Notes under the pieces: generated by a model | What the model was told of the DNA's origin: nothing | What the model saw: the letters and a program-made list of their open reading frames with translations, nothing else | Database searches by the model: none | Program-made: the position numbers and the translations under genes | Shown here: piece after piece, positions 40,529 to 49,866 of the stretch | Numbering within the stretch: the stretch's first letter is position 1 | Layout: each line of letters starts with the position of its first letter | Assembly (NCBI GenBank): GCA_013389115.1 | Contig: JACADY010000011.1 | Coordinates: 1-64,000, forward strand | Direction of reading: 5' to 3' | DNA length: 64,000 nt | Source: Alphaproteobacteria bacterium | GTDB lineage: Bacteria > Pseudomonadota > Alphaproteobacteria > Micropepsales > Micropepsaceae

Positions 40529-41694
40529 TGTGCGCCCCACAGGTCCAGCGCTGCGCGCTTCTCGGTCAGGTAGCTGTAGCGGTTGTAGGTGCCCGCGACG
40601 CCCGGAACCTCGTGGCCTAGGACGCGCTCGATGTGTTCCTGCTGGACCCCGAGCCGGGCCATGTGAGTCGCGGCGGAGCGGCGCAGGTCGTGCAGCGTCC
40701 AGTCCTCCACCTTGGACAGCCGGTCGAGCCGGGCCTTGGCCTTCGAGAAGCCCGAAACTGGCCGCTTGCCGCCGGTCGTGGACAGCATGAAGTCGCCCCC
40801 GTTCCACTTGGGCAGGGCCTCCACCAGCGCAAGCGCCGGGGCCGACAAGGGGACGACCTGCGGGCGGTCTGTCTTGTAGTGGCGGGCGGGGACCTCGAAC
40901 GCATTCTGGTCGGGCAGCAGCCAGCCGCGCTCTAGGTTGGCCACCTCCGCGCGGCGCTGCGCCGTAAGGATCAGCAGACGCACCATCGGCCCGAACGGGT
41001 AGCCCATGTCGCCCGCCGCCGCCCAGACAGCCTTGAGCTCGTCCATCGACAGCACCCGCTCGCGGGGCCGGTATCGCAGGTCCTTCCGCTGCATCCCGGC
41101 GACGGGGCTGGCGATGAGGTATCCCCGGTTGACGCACCAGTTGAACAGCGTCGTGACGTGCTTGCGCACCTCGCGCGCCTGCCCCGCGCCGTGCTCGGCC
41201 TTCACGTCATCCAGCAGCTCGTGGACCGACGCCCTGTCCAGCACGTCGATCTGCCGCCCGCGCCACTCCGGGACCACCAGCGCGTTCAGGAGCCGCTCGG
41301 TGTCGCGCCACTTGACGGTGCTGGCCTTCGCGTGGGCTTCCACGAACCGCCCGCAGATCGCCTCGAACGTCCGCTCGCCCTTCGCCCGGAGGTCGTCCTT
41401 CCTGACCTCCGCCGGGTCGTCGCCACGGTCGGCGGTGTCCAGCGCGTCGCGCGCCCGGTCCCTCGCGGCCTTGAGGTCGAGCAATGGGTAGGCCCCGAGG
41501 GTCATCCGGCGGAGCGGCCCCCGGTTCCCGCCGTCACCCCGGCCCGCCACGCGGTAGTGCACCGACCAGCTCTTCTTGCCGCCCTCGGTGATGCGCAGGG
41601 TCAGGCCCTGACAGCCTTCGTCGGACACTTCCAGCCGCCGCCCGGCTGCGGGCTTCAGTTTCTGCACGGCTATCTCGGTCAGTCTGGACTTCAC
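40519..41694 (-). CDS. int: tyrosine-type integrase with DUF4102 N-terminal domain
   Basis: LTEIAVQKLKPAAGRRLEVSDEGCQGLTLRITEGGKKSW..., LLILTAQRRAEVANLE, TLHDLRRSAATHMARLGV, RVLGHEVPGVAGTYNRYSY. Confidence 0.95.
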   Translation of the reverse strand: MKSRLTEIAVQKLKPAAGRRLEVSDEGCQGLTLRITEGGKKSWSVHYRVAGRGDGGNRGPLRRMTLGAYPLLDLKAARDRARDALDTADRGDDPAEVRKDDLRAKGERTFEAICGRFVEAHAKASTVKWRDTERLLNALVVPEWRGRQIDVLDRASVHELLDDVKAEHGAGQAREVRKHVTTLFNWCVNRGYLIASPVAGMQRKDLRYRPRERVLSMDELKAVWAAAGDMGYPFGPMVRLLILTAQRRAEVANLERGWLLPDQNAFEVPARHYKTDRPQVVPLSAPALALVEALPKWNGGDFMLSTTGGKRPVSGFSKAKARLDRLSKVEDWTLHDLRRSAATHMARLGVQQEHIERVLGHEVPGVAGTYNRYSYLTEKRAALDLWGAQWK

Positions 41695-41705
41695 GGGGCA
41701 CCTCC

Positions 41706-41725
41706 GGGGTAACGAGGGGGTAACG
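41706..41725. promoter_or_regulatory. candidate integrase arm-type sites (GGGGTAACG x2, right end)
   Basis: 41706..41714 and 41717..41725; inverted CGTTACCC at 41808..41815. Confidence 0.6.
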
Positions 41726-41854
41726 GGATGTGGGGCTATTGGGCTTAACGGGCCTATACTCCCAGAGCCCTATATAGCGCCCAAGTGCCTGCGATTAAAG
41801 TGGTTTCCGTTACCCGCAGAGACGACCAAAGACGGGCCTAGACTGGCGGCCCGG

Positions 41855-41902
41855 CCCTTGGTAAGGGAGAGGTCGACAGTTCAATCCTGTCCGGCAGCAC
41901 CA
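41855..41902 (+). pseudogene. 3' half of host tRNA-Thr(GGT), displaced (attR)
   Basis: CCCTTGGTAAGGGAGAGGTCGACAGTTCAATCCTGTCCGGCAGCACCA; pairs with 29400..29439. Confidence 0.93.
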
Positions 41903-42058
41903 GGGCATGAGCCTCGCTTGTGAATTTTGTGTATCACAGCGAACTTCCAGGCACGATCAGAACACTTCCAGCTTCTGCGGGCGTTGACAGGGGCGCTGAG
42001 GACCATAGTTTCCAGAGCAATCCCCTTCCCTCCCCGTTCTCAGCCGGAGACCCTTCCC

Positions 42059-42649
42059 ATGGCCTTTGAACTCCCCGCCCTTCCTTACGCGCGCGACGCC
42101 CTTGCCCCGCACATCAGCGCAAACACGCTCGATTTTCATTACGGCAAGCACCATCAGGCCTATGTGACCAACCTCAACAAGCTGGTGGAGGGTAAGCCCG
42201 CCGCCTCGATGCCGCTGGAAGAGGCCATCAAGAAGTCCTGGACCGACAAGGATATGGGCGTCTTCAACAATGCGGCGCAGATCTGGAACCATACGTTCTA
42301 TTGGCACTCCATGAAGCCCAATGGGGGCGGCAAGCCGACAGGCGAGATCGGGGAGAGAATCACGCGCGACTTCGGTTCCTACGAGGCCTTCGCCGAGCAG
42401 TTCAAGCAGGCGGGCGCAACCCAGTTCGGCTCGGGCTGGGCATGGCTCGTCCTCGATGGCGGCAAGCTCAAGGTGACGAAGACCCCCAACGCAGAACTGC
42501 CACTGACCGCCGGGCAGAAGGCCCTCCTCACCATGGACGTGTGGGAGCATGCCTATTATCTCGATTTCCAGAACCGGCGGCCGGACTATATCGGCACCTT
42601 CCTCGACAAGCTCGTGAACTGGGAGTTCGCGAACAAGAACTTGGCGTGA
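42059..42649 (+). CDS. sodB: superoxide dismutase (Fe/Mn type)
   Basis: MAFELPALPYARDALAPHISANTLDFHYGKHHQAYVTNLNKL; DVWEHAYYLDFQNRRPDYI. Confidence 0.97.
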   Translation: MAFELPALPYARDALAPHISANTLDFHYGKHHQAYVTNLNKLVEGKPAASMPLEEAIKKSWTDKDMGVFNNAAQIWNHTFYWHSMKPNGGGKPTGEIGERITRDFGSYEAFAEQFKQAGATQFGSGWAWLVLDGGKLKVTKTPNAELPLTAGQKALLTMDVWEHAYYLDFQNRRPDYIGTFLDKLVNWEFANKNLA

Positions 42650-42700
42650 TCGTTTCGCGGGTATCCGAGCCGAGACGGGTGAGGGGTGTTCCAAACTTCA

Positions 42701-42808
42701 CCTCCCCTTGCAGGGGGAGGCTGGGTGGGGGTCATCGTTCCAGCGCCGATCTCCACCTCTTCAGTCACCGGATCCCCACCCCTTGCCCTCCCCTTTTCAA
42801 GGGGAGGG
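42701..42808. repeat. two G/C-rich inverted repeats between convergent sodB and gabT
   Basis: CCTCCCC..GGGGAGG at 42701..42720; CCCTCCCCTT..AAGGGGAGGG at 42786..42808. Confidence 0.7.
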
Positions 42809-42892
42809 AGGGACCAGCGCCCTCTCACCATTTGCGGGCGCCTGCTATGAATGGATGGCCCGCTGCACGCAGTGCATGACCGGTGAGGCCGG

Positions 42893-44182
42893 CTAGTTCT
42901 CCGCCGCCGCACGCAGCGCGGCCTCGAGGATGTCGAGACCCTCGGCGATGATCGCATCGCTCGCCGTGATCGGGACCAGAATGCGGATGCCGTTACCATA
43001 GACGCCGCAGCCCAGGAGAATGAGCCCGCGCTCGCGCGCCGCCAGGATCACTGTGCGCGTCATCTCTGGGTCGGGATCATGCGTGCCGCGCGATTTCACG
43101 ATGTCAAAGGCGACCATCGCGCCCAAACCCCGAATGTCATCGAGCGGCACAAGATCGTTGCGGGTCGCCATGGCCTTCAGGCGCTGGATAAGACGCTTGC
43201 CGAGCGCGGCTGATTTCTCAAGGACGGCTTCCGCCTCCATGATCTCAAGAACCGCCAGCGCCGCGGCACAGGCGAGCGGGTTGCCCGCATAGGTGCCGCC
43301 AAGCCCGCCCGGCTCTGGCGCGTCCATGATTTCGGCCCGGCCGATGACGCCCGAGAGCGGCAACCCGCCCGCCAGCGACTTGGCCGTCGTCAAGAGATCA
43401 GGCTTTACGCCCGAATGCTCAATGGCAAAGAGCTTTCCCGTGCGGCCGAAGCCCGACTGGATCTCATCGGCGATGAGCAGGATGCCATGCCTTGTGCAGA
43501 GTTCCCGCAAGGATTTGAGGAAGTCGAACGGCGCGACGTAAAAGCCGCCCTCGCCCTGCACCGGCTCCAAGATGATGGCGGCAACGCGGGAGGGCTCGAC
43601 CTCTGTCTTGAACAGGGATTCGAGCGCCTTGAGCGAATGGGCCGCGGTGACGCCTTGGGCCTCAACCGGGAACGGCAGACGATAGATCTCACCCGGGAAG
43701 GGGGCGAAACCCGCCTTGTAGGGAATGACCTTGCCCGTGAGGCCGCTCGTAAACAGCGTGCGGCCGTGAAAGGCACCGGAAAAGGCGATAACACCTGGCC
43801 GCTTCGTCGCATAGCGCGCGATCTTGACCGCGTTCTCCACCGCCTCGGCGCCCGTTGTGAAAAAAATCGTCTTCGCGGGGCCATCGATTGGCGCAAGCGC
43901 GTTCAGCCTTTCCGCCAGCTCGATATAGGGCTCATAGGCATTCACCTGGAAAGCGGTGTGGATCGCGCGGTCAAGCTGCGCCTTCACCGCCGCGATCACC
44001 TTGGGATGGCGATGGCCTGTGTTCTGCACGCCGATGCCGCCGACGAAATCGATATAGCGTCGAGCCTCCACATCCCAGATTTCTGCGCCTTCCGCCCTTT
44101 CAGCGAAGACTGGATGGGCCGTCGCGACGCCGCGCGGCACTGCGGCAAGGCGGCGGGCTTGGAGTTCGGCGTTGGTGGGCAT
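42893..44182 (-). CDS. gabT: 4-aminobutyrate aminotransferase
   Basis: IWDVEARRYIDFVGGIGVQNTGHRHPKV, LLIADEIQSGFGRTGKLFAIEHSGVKPDLLTTAKSLAGGLPLSGV. Confidence 0.93.
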   Translation of the reverse strand: MPTNAELQARRLAAVPRGVATAHPVFAERAEGAEIWDVEARRYIDFVGGIGVQNTGHRHPKVIAAVKAQLDRAIHTAFQVNAYEPYIELAERLNALAPIDGPAKTIFFTTGAEAVENAVKIARYATKRPGVIAFSGAFHGRTLFTSGLTGKVIPYKAGFAPFPGEIYRLPFPVEAQGVTAAHSLKALESLFKTEVEPSRVAAIILEPVQGEGGFYVAPFDFLKSLRELCTRHGILLIADEIQSGFGRTGKLFAIEHSGVKPDLLTTAKSLAGGLPLSGVIGRAEIMDAPEPGGLGGTYAGNPLACAAALAVLEIMEAEAVLEKSAALGKRLIQRLKAMATRNDLVPLDDIRGLGAMVAFDIVKSRGTHDPDPEMTRTVILAARERGLILLGCGVYGNGIRILVPITASDAIIAEGLDILEAALRAAAEN

Positions 44183-44381
44183 GGGCGATGGTCCTCAAGA
44201 GGAGGCGGACAATAACTCACTCTAGCGCACGATCCCGCCTTTGCGAATCGGGTACGCGCGCCAGGTTCACGCGTTAGACCGCGCTTTCTGCCGAAAACCG
44301 GTTCCCATCCCCGCCTTCACGAGGACATGCTTTTCGGGAAAACGCTCCGGGCCATATCGCCGGGCGCTGTCAGCGGCTGCG

Positions 44382-45734
44382 TCAGATCGCGCGGGCGTGG
44401 CGCCCCGCCGAGGCCGACAGATAGGCATCAAAGGCACAGGCCACATTGCGCAGGAACGGGCGCGCGCGATCTTTCAGCTCGATCACGCTTCCTTGCCACG
44501 CGATGAGCCCGTCGTCCGCCAGTTCCCTCAGCGCATCCCTATCCGCAAGCGCGAGTGCCTCACCCTTGCCTGCAAAACCATCAAGATCGATGCGACGGTC
44601 GCACATGAGCCGCTCGATGATGCGCGCGCGCAGGCGGTCTTCGTGCGTCAGCGCGCGTCCGCGCTGCGTGGCGAAGCGCCCTTCTCCGATCGCCCGGCCA
44701 TAGTCCGAAAGCGGGACCGCGTTCTGGATAAAGCCCTGCGGCAGCTTGCCGATGGCGGAGGCGCCAAAGGCCAGAAGCACGTCCGCACGGTACGTAGTAT
44801 AGCCCTGGAAGTTCCGGCGCAGCGTGCCATCGCGGTGAGCGATGGCCATGGCATCATCGGCTCTCGCAAAATGGTCGAGGCCGATCGAGACATAGCCGGC
44901 GCCCGTCAGTTCCTCCTCGATGCGCTCAGCCTGCGCATGACGCTCCATGACGCCCGGTAGCGCCGAGGCATCGATGTATCCTTGGTGCCGCTTGAAGAAG
45001 GGCACATGCGCATAGCCGAACACGGCGAGGCGGCTCGGCGAGAGCGCAAGCACCTGGCGAACGGTGTCGATGCAATCGGCCTCGGTTTGATGGGGCAGGC
45101 CGTACATGATGTCGAAATTGATCGCCCCGATGCCGGCACCCTCCAGCCATTCGACGGCACGCGCGATCATTCCGAAAGGCTGAACACGATCGATGGCGGC
45201 CTGCACATGGCTGGCGAGCGTTTGCACACCCAACGAGACACGGTTGACGCCGCCCTCGCCCAGAGTGCGCGCCATCTCGCGGGTCAGCGTGCGCGGGTCA
45301 ATCTCGATCGCGATTTCAGCGTCGGCATCGATGTCGAAGCGCTCGGCCATTTGCGCCATCAACAGCGCAAACTCAGCGGGTGGCAACAGCGAAGGCGTGC
45401 CACCGCCGAAATGGATCGATGAGACCTGAAGGCGGTGCGGCAAGCGATCCGCGGCCATGGCCATCTCGCGCCGCAGGAGGGCCGCCATCTCCGCAATCGG
45501 CTCATCGCGCCTGGTGATGAAGGTGTGGCAGCCACAATAGCGGCACATTTGCCGACAGAAGGGGACATGAAGATAAAGGGAGCCGGTGGCGCCCTGCGGC
45601 ATCGCCTCCAGCCAAGCGCCATAGGTTTGCGCATCCACATCGCCCATGAAATGCGGGCTTGCGGGATAGCTCGTATAGCGCGGCACCTGGCGCATGCCAT
45701 AGCGGGCGATCAGATCGGGGGCGATGGCGGTCAC
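44382..45734 (-). CDS. hemN: oxygen-independent coproporphyrinogen III oxidase
   Basis: RYTSYPASPHF, YLHVPFCRQMCRYCGCHT radical-SAM motif, FGGGTPSLL; GTG start proposed inside ORF 44382..45860. Confidence 0.93.
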   Translation of the reverse strand: MTAIAPDLIARYGMRQVPRYTSYPASPHFMGDVDAQTYGAWLEAMPQGATGSLYLHVPFCRQMCRYCGCHTFITRRDEPIAEMAALLRREMAMAADRLPHRLQVSSIHFGGGTPSLLPPAEFALLMAQMAERFDIDADAEIAIEIDPRTLTREMARTLGEGGVNRVSLGVQTLASHVQAAIDRVQPFGMIARAVEWLEGAGIGAINFDIMYGLPHQTEADCIDTVRQVLALSPSRLAVFGYAHVPFFKRHQGYIDASALPGVMERHAQAERIEEELTGAGYVSIGLDHFARADDAMAIAHRDGTLRRNFQGYTTYRADVLLAFGASAIGKLPQGFIQNAVPLSDYGRAIGEGRFATQRGRALTHEDRLRARIIERLMCDRRIDLDGFAGKGEALALADRDALRELADDGLIAWQGSVIELKDRARPFLRNVACAFDAYLSASAGRHARAI

Positions 45735-45819
45735 GGGGGCGCACTCTCGAAGGCGGAACGATGGCGCAAAGTCGGCCTTTGATCCCTGCTTCGCCTTGAT
45801 GTGGGTCAAGCCTTCCGCC

Positions 45820-47283
45820 TCAGGCGCCGAGCCCGCCCATGGCCAGATACTTAATCTCAAGGAATTCCTCGATGCCGTACTTCGAGCCCTCGCGACCCAT
45901 GCCGCTTTCCTTCATGCCGCCAAAGGGCGCCACTTCGGTCGAGATGATGCCCTCATTGATGCCGACGATTCCATATTCAAGCCCCTCGGCCACCCGCCAG
46001 ACGCGGCCGAGATCGCGCGCGTAGAAATAGGCCGCGAGGCCATATTCGGTGTCATTGGCGAGCCTCACCGCGTCTTCCTCAGTGCGGAACCGAAAGAGTG
46101 TGGCGACGGGTCCAAAAATCTCTTCGCGCGCAATCCGCATCTGCGGCGTCACTTCGGTTATCACGGTCGGCGCGTAGAATGTGCCGCCCAAGGCATGGCG
46201 CTTGCCTCCCGTCACGATCTTCGCGCCCTGGCCGAGTGCTTCGGCGACAAGCTGCTCGACCTTCTCCACCGCGGCCTCGTTGATGAGGGGACCTTGCGCG
46301 ATGCCGGGCTCCAGGCCGTTGCCAACCTTCATTGCGGATGCGGCCTTGGCGAGTTTTCCGGCAAAGGCGTCGTAGACCTTTTCCTGGACGAGGAACCGGT
46401 TCGCGCACACGCAAGTCTGCCCCATGTTGCGGTACTTGGAGGCCATTGCGCCCTCGACCGCCGCATCGATATCGGCGTCCTCAAACACGATGAAGGGCGC
46501 ATTGCCGCCCAGCTCCATCGATACTTTCTTGACGGTGCCAGCGCATTGGCGGATGAGGACCTTGCCGATCTCGGTCGAGCCGGTGAAGGAGAACTTCCGC
46601 ACCAGCGGATTGCCGGTCAGTTCTGCCCCCACGCGTGAGGAATGGCGCGTGGTGATGACATTGAAGACGCCCTTTGGAATCCCGGCACGCCTTGCAAGCT
46701 CGGCCAGCGCCAGGGCGGAGAGGGGCGTCTCGCCGGCGGGCTTGATGATGATCGGGCAGCCTGCCGCCAGCGCTGGCCCTGCCTTGCGGGTGATCATAGC
46801 GTTGGGGAAGTTCCAAGGCGTCACCGCGGCGACGACACCCACCGGCTCCTTCAGAACAACGATGCGCCGGCCCCCCGCATTTTGCGGGATGACATCGCCG
46901 TAAATGCGCTTTCCCTCTTCGGCGAACCATTCGATGAAGGAGGCGCCATAGGCGACCTCCCCCCGGCTTTCGGCAAGCGGCTTACCCTGCTCGGCCGTCA
47001 TGATAACCGCCAAATCCTCTTGATTGGCCATCATGAGGTCGAACCATTTGCGCATCAGGCCTGCGCGATCCTTTGCCGTTCGGGCACGCCAGGGGCCCCA
47101 GGCCGCGCTCGCTGCCATGATTGCGCGACGGGTTTCTTCCTCCAACAGGTCTGGAACCTCCGCCAGAACCTCTCGCGTTGCAGGATTGGTGACGGCGAAG
47201 GTGGCGCCGCTGTCCGCGCCCGTCCATTCACCGTCGATGTAGCACTTCGACACCAGGAGCGTGGGGTCTTTGAGGGGGTGCAT
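45820..47283 (-). CDS. gabD: succinate-semialdehyde dehydrogenase
   Basis: Start MHPLKDPTLLVSKCYIDGEW; SFTGSTEIGKVLIRQCAGTVKKVSMELGGNAPFIVFEDADID, GQTCVCANR. Confidence 0.93.
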   Translation of the reverse strand: MHPLKDPTLLVSKCYIDGEWTGADSGATFAVTNPATREVLAEVPDLLEEETRRAIMAASAAWGPWRARTAKDRAGLMRKWFDLMMANQEDLAVIMTAEQGKPLAESRGEVAYGASFIEWFAEEGKRIYGDVIPQNAGGRRIVVLKEPVGVVAAVTPWNFPNAMITRKAGPALAAGCPIIIKPAGETPLSALALAELARRAGIPKGVFNVITTRHSSRVGAELTGNPLVRKFSFTGSTEIGKVLIRQCAGTVKKVSMELGGNAPFIVFEDADIDAAVEGAMASKYRNMGQTCVCANRFLVQEKVYDAFAGKLAKAASAMKVGNGLEPGIAQGPLINEAAVEKVEQLVAEALGQGAKIVTGGKRHALGGTFYAPTVITEVTPQMRIAREEIFGPVATLFRFRTEEDAVRLANDTEYGLAAYFYARDLGRVWRVAEGLEYGIVGINEGIISTEVAPFGGMKESGMGREGSKYGIEEFLEIKYLAMGGLGA

Positions 47284-47401
47284 GGGTCCGGCCTCCATCG
47301 TTGCCAAAGACTTTATTGTGATCGTTATACGCTTCACAGCCATTCGGGGACACCCCCGCACCGCCAAGTGCGGCAATCGCGCTTGATCGCGGAAGGGCTC
47401 G

Positions 47402-48178
47402 ATGCTTAGGGTCAGGCGACGCCTCGCCACGCCCACAAACGGAACCCCACCCTTGCTCGAACTTCTTGCCAGCCCTGAAGCCTGGGCCAGCCTCTTGACG
47501 CTCACGGCCCTTGAGATCGTCCTTGGCATCGACAACGTCATCTTCCTGTCGATCGTGGCAAGCCGCCTTCCCGCGCACCAGCAGCGCCAAGCGCGCCAGA
47601 TCGGGCTTGCGCTCGCGCTTCTCATGCGGATCGGCCTGCTCCTCTCGATCGCATGGATTGCAAGCCTTGAGGAACCGGTCTTCGAGGTCTTCGACCATGA
47701 CGTCTCCTGGCGCGATATCATCCTCATCGGCGGAGGGCTGTTCCTTTTGACCAAAGGGACGCGCGAAATTCACGACATGATGGAAGGCGAGCACGGCGAC
47801 GGGCAGAGCCGCCCCACCATCGGATTTGCCTCCGCCATCACGCAGATCGTGATGCTCGACATCGTGTTTTCGCTCGATTCCGTCATTACCGCCGTCGGCA
47901 TGGCCGAACAGATTGAGATCATGGTCGCCGCCGTTGTCATCGCCGTCATCGTGATGCTGGTCGCCTCCGAGCCCGTCAGCGCCTTTGTCAATCAGCACCC
48001 GACCGTCAAGATGCTGGCGCTGGCGTTCCTGCTGCTCGTCGGCGTCGCGCTTATCGCGGATGGCATTCATTTCCATATCCCGCGCGGGTATATCTACTTT
48101 GCCATCGCCTTCTCGGCGGGCGTCGAAGCCCTCAACCTCATCGCCGCGCGCAGGCGAACCAAAGGCAAACCCCATTGA
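47402..48178 (+). CDS. TerC family integral membrane protein
   Basis: TLTALEIVLGIDNVIFLSIVASRLP; IVMLDIVFSLDSVITAVGM. Confidence 0.92.
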   Translation: MLRVRRRLATPTNGTPPLLELLASPEAWASLLTLTALEIVLGIDNVIFLSIVASRLPAHQQRQARQIGLALALLMRIGLLLSIAWIASLEEPVFEVFDHDVSWRDIILIGGGLFLLTKGTREIHDMMEGEHGDGQSRPTIGFASAITQIVMLDIVFSLDSVITAVGMAEQIEIMVAAVVIAVIVMLVASEPVSAFVNQHPTVKMLALAFLLLVGVALIADGIHFHIPRGYIYFAIAFSAGVEALNLIAARRRTKGKPH

Positions 48179-48873
48179 TGGCCGAGGAAGATCAAAGCCT
48201 CGAAGTGGCCGAAGGCTCGGGCAAGGCGGACGATGACCATCGCTCGACCTCGCAGATCCTGCTCGCGCTCGTCCAGGATCACGGCCATGAGCGCATTTCG
48301 GTGCGGGACCTCCTTGAGGGACTTGGCGAACGCGGCTTCGGCTTTGCGTTCCTCATGTTTGCGATACCCGCCGCCATGCCAGGGCCGCCCGGCTTTGGCT
48401 CACTCTTCGGCATTCCGCTGATGATGTTCGCCGGGCAGATGGTCATGCGGATGCCCTCGCCCTGGCTGCCGGCCTTCATCGCCGATCGCAGTTTCGCGCG
48501 CAGCGACCTTGAAAAGATCGTCAGGATGGCCCTGCCCTACATGCAATGGGTGGAGCGCCTGTGCAAACCGCGCCTCGACTTTGCCGTGCTGGGCGTGGGG
48601 GAAGTGCTGCTCGGCCTGCTCGTCTTCATCCTTGCCTTTGTGCTGTTTCTGCCAGGCCCGGGGACGAATTTCCTGCCCGGCATTTCCATTTTGTTCCTTT
48701 CCATCGCCCTTATCGAGCGCGACGGCCTTCTGGTGCTGCTGGGGACCGTGTTCTCTTTCGCCATGCTCGTGCTTGCGGTATGGGGCGTATGGCTTTTCAT
48801 CGTCGAGATCATTCCCTTTGCCTGGATGTGGATCCTTTGGTTCTGGGATGGGATCGTCGGTCTCTTTGGATAG
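48175..48873 (+). CDS. ExoD family (exopolysaccharide synthesis) membrane protein
   Basis: SVRDLLEGLGERGFGFAFLMFAIPAAMPGPPGFGSLFGIPLMMFAGQMVM. Confidence 0.85.
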   Translation: MMAEEDQSLEVAEGSGKADDDHRSTSQILLALVQDHGHERISVRDLLEGLGERGFGFAFLMFAIPAAMPGPPGFGSLFGIPLMMFAGQMVMRMPSPWLPAFIADRSFARSDLEKIVRMALPYMQWVERLCKPRLDFAVLGVGEVLLGLLVFILAFVLFLPGPGTNFLPGISILFLSIALIERDGLLVLLGTVFSFAMLVLAVWGVWLFIVEIIPFAWMWILWFWDGIVGLFG

Positions 48874-48949
48874 GAACGGACACTCGTTCTGGTTGATTTG
48901 CATTCAGCGGCGTAATGCAGCACCTTCGCCTCGCTGGAAGGTATCGGTA

Positions 48950-49080
48950 TGTAAACTTCCCCTGTGGCACAGGGTTCGTTGGCACCCGGGGTGCAAGACT
49001 TCCCAGCGGCCGGCTTCCGCCGCTGTGCCAGTGCGAGACAGGCCTTAAGGCCGCCGCGCTTTCCAAGGGAGCCTTTTCTG
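48950..49080 (+). ncRNA. candidate structured 5' leader upstream of the TSUP transporter gene
   Basis: Closing stem TGGCACAG(48965..48972)/CTGTGCCA(49023..49030) around hairpins 48982..48994 and 49005..49024; CCCTG..CAGGG alternative overlaps the 5' strand. Confidence 0.4.
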
Positions 49081-49099
49081 TAATCGTGGGTGAGGGTCG

Positions 49100-49849
49100 A
49101 TGGACGATTTCTACTTTTTCGCCCTGGTCGGCTTTGGCGCGCAGCTTATCGATGGAGCCCTTGGCATGGGCTTTGGGATCATTTCATCGACCGTCCTGCT
49201 TGCCAGCGGCGTCCCTCCGGCGGTCGTCACTGCCAGTACGCATTCCGCCAAATCGTTTACCAACGCCGCGGCCGGCATGTCCCATTATCTCGCCAAAAAC
49301 GTCGACTTCGCGCTGTTCCTGCGGCTGACCCTGACTGGGGTTGCGGGCGGCATCGCGGGGGTGTTCGTCGTCTCATATGTGCACGCCGATGTCCTGCGCC
49401 CGATCATTGCCGTCTATCTCTTCTTGATGGGCGCCTACATCATCTGGCGCGCCTTCAGGTCCGATGCGTCTGCGACCGACTACTCCATGAGTGCGGCTGC
49501 GCCTGCCGGGCTCATCGCGGGATTCCTCGATTCAGTGGGCGGTGGCGGCTGGGGGCCGGTGGCGACTTCGACCCTTGTCGGACGCGGCGGCGCGCCGCGC
49601 TATGTCATCGGCACGGTGACCTTGGCGGAGTTTTTCGTCAGCATCGTCGTCGTCGCCATTCTCCTCCTGCAAGGCAAGGCGGGCGACATCGATGTCATGG
49701 GCGGTCTTGTGCTGGGCGGGCTCGTGGCGGCGCCCCTTGCGGGCTGGTCGATCCGATTCCTTCCCGCGCGCGGCCTCATGGCCGGCGTCGGCGTTCTCGT
49801 GATTGCGATATCCAGCCTGATGCTGATCCGTCTGCTCGGCTTTGTGTGA
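49100..49849 (+). CDS. TSUP (TauE/SafE) family transporter
   Basis: MDDFYFFALVGFGAQLIDGALGMGFGIISSTVLLASGVPPAVVTASTHSAKSFTNAAAG; GFLDSVGGGGWGPV. Confidence 0.88.
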   Translation: MDDFYFFALVGFGAQLIDGALGMGFGIISSTVLLASGVPPAVVTASTHSAKSFTNAAAGMSHYLAKNVDFALFLRLTLTGVAGGIAGVFVVSYVHADVLRPIIAVYLFLMGAYIIWRAFRSDASATDYSMSAAAPAGLIAGFLDSVGGGGWGPVATSTLVGRGGAPRYVIGTVTLAEFFVSIVVVAILLLQGKAGDIDVMGGLVLGGLVAAPLAGWSIRFLPARGLMAGVGVLVIAISSLMLIRLLGFV

Positions 49850-49866
49850 TCACGTTCCTCATCCAA

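Noticed and set aside
42701-42808. Mobile REP element between sodB and gabT
   Set aside because: Two G/C-rich hairpins between convergent genes are explained well enough as terminators; listed as repeats only.
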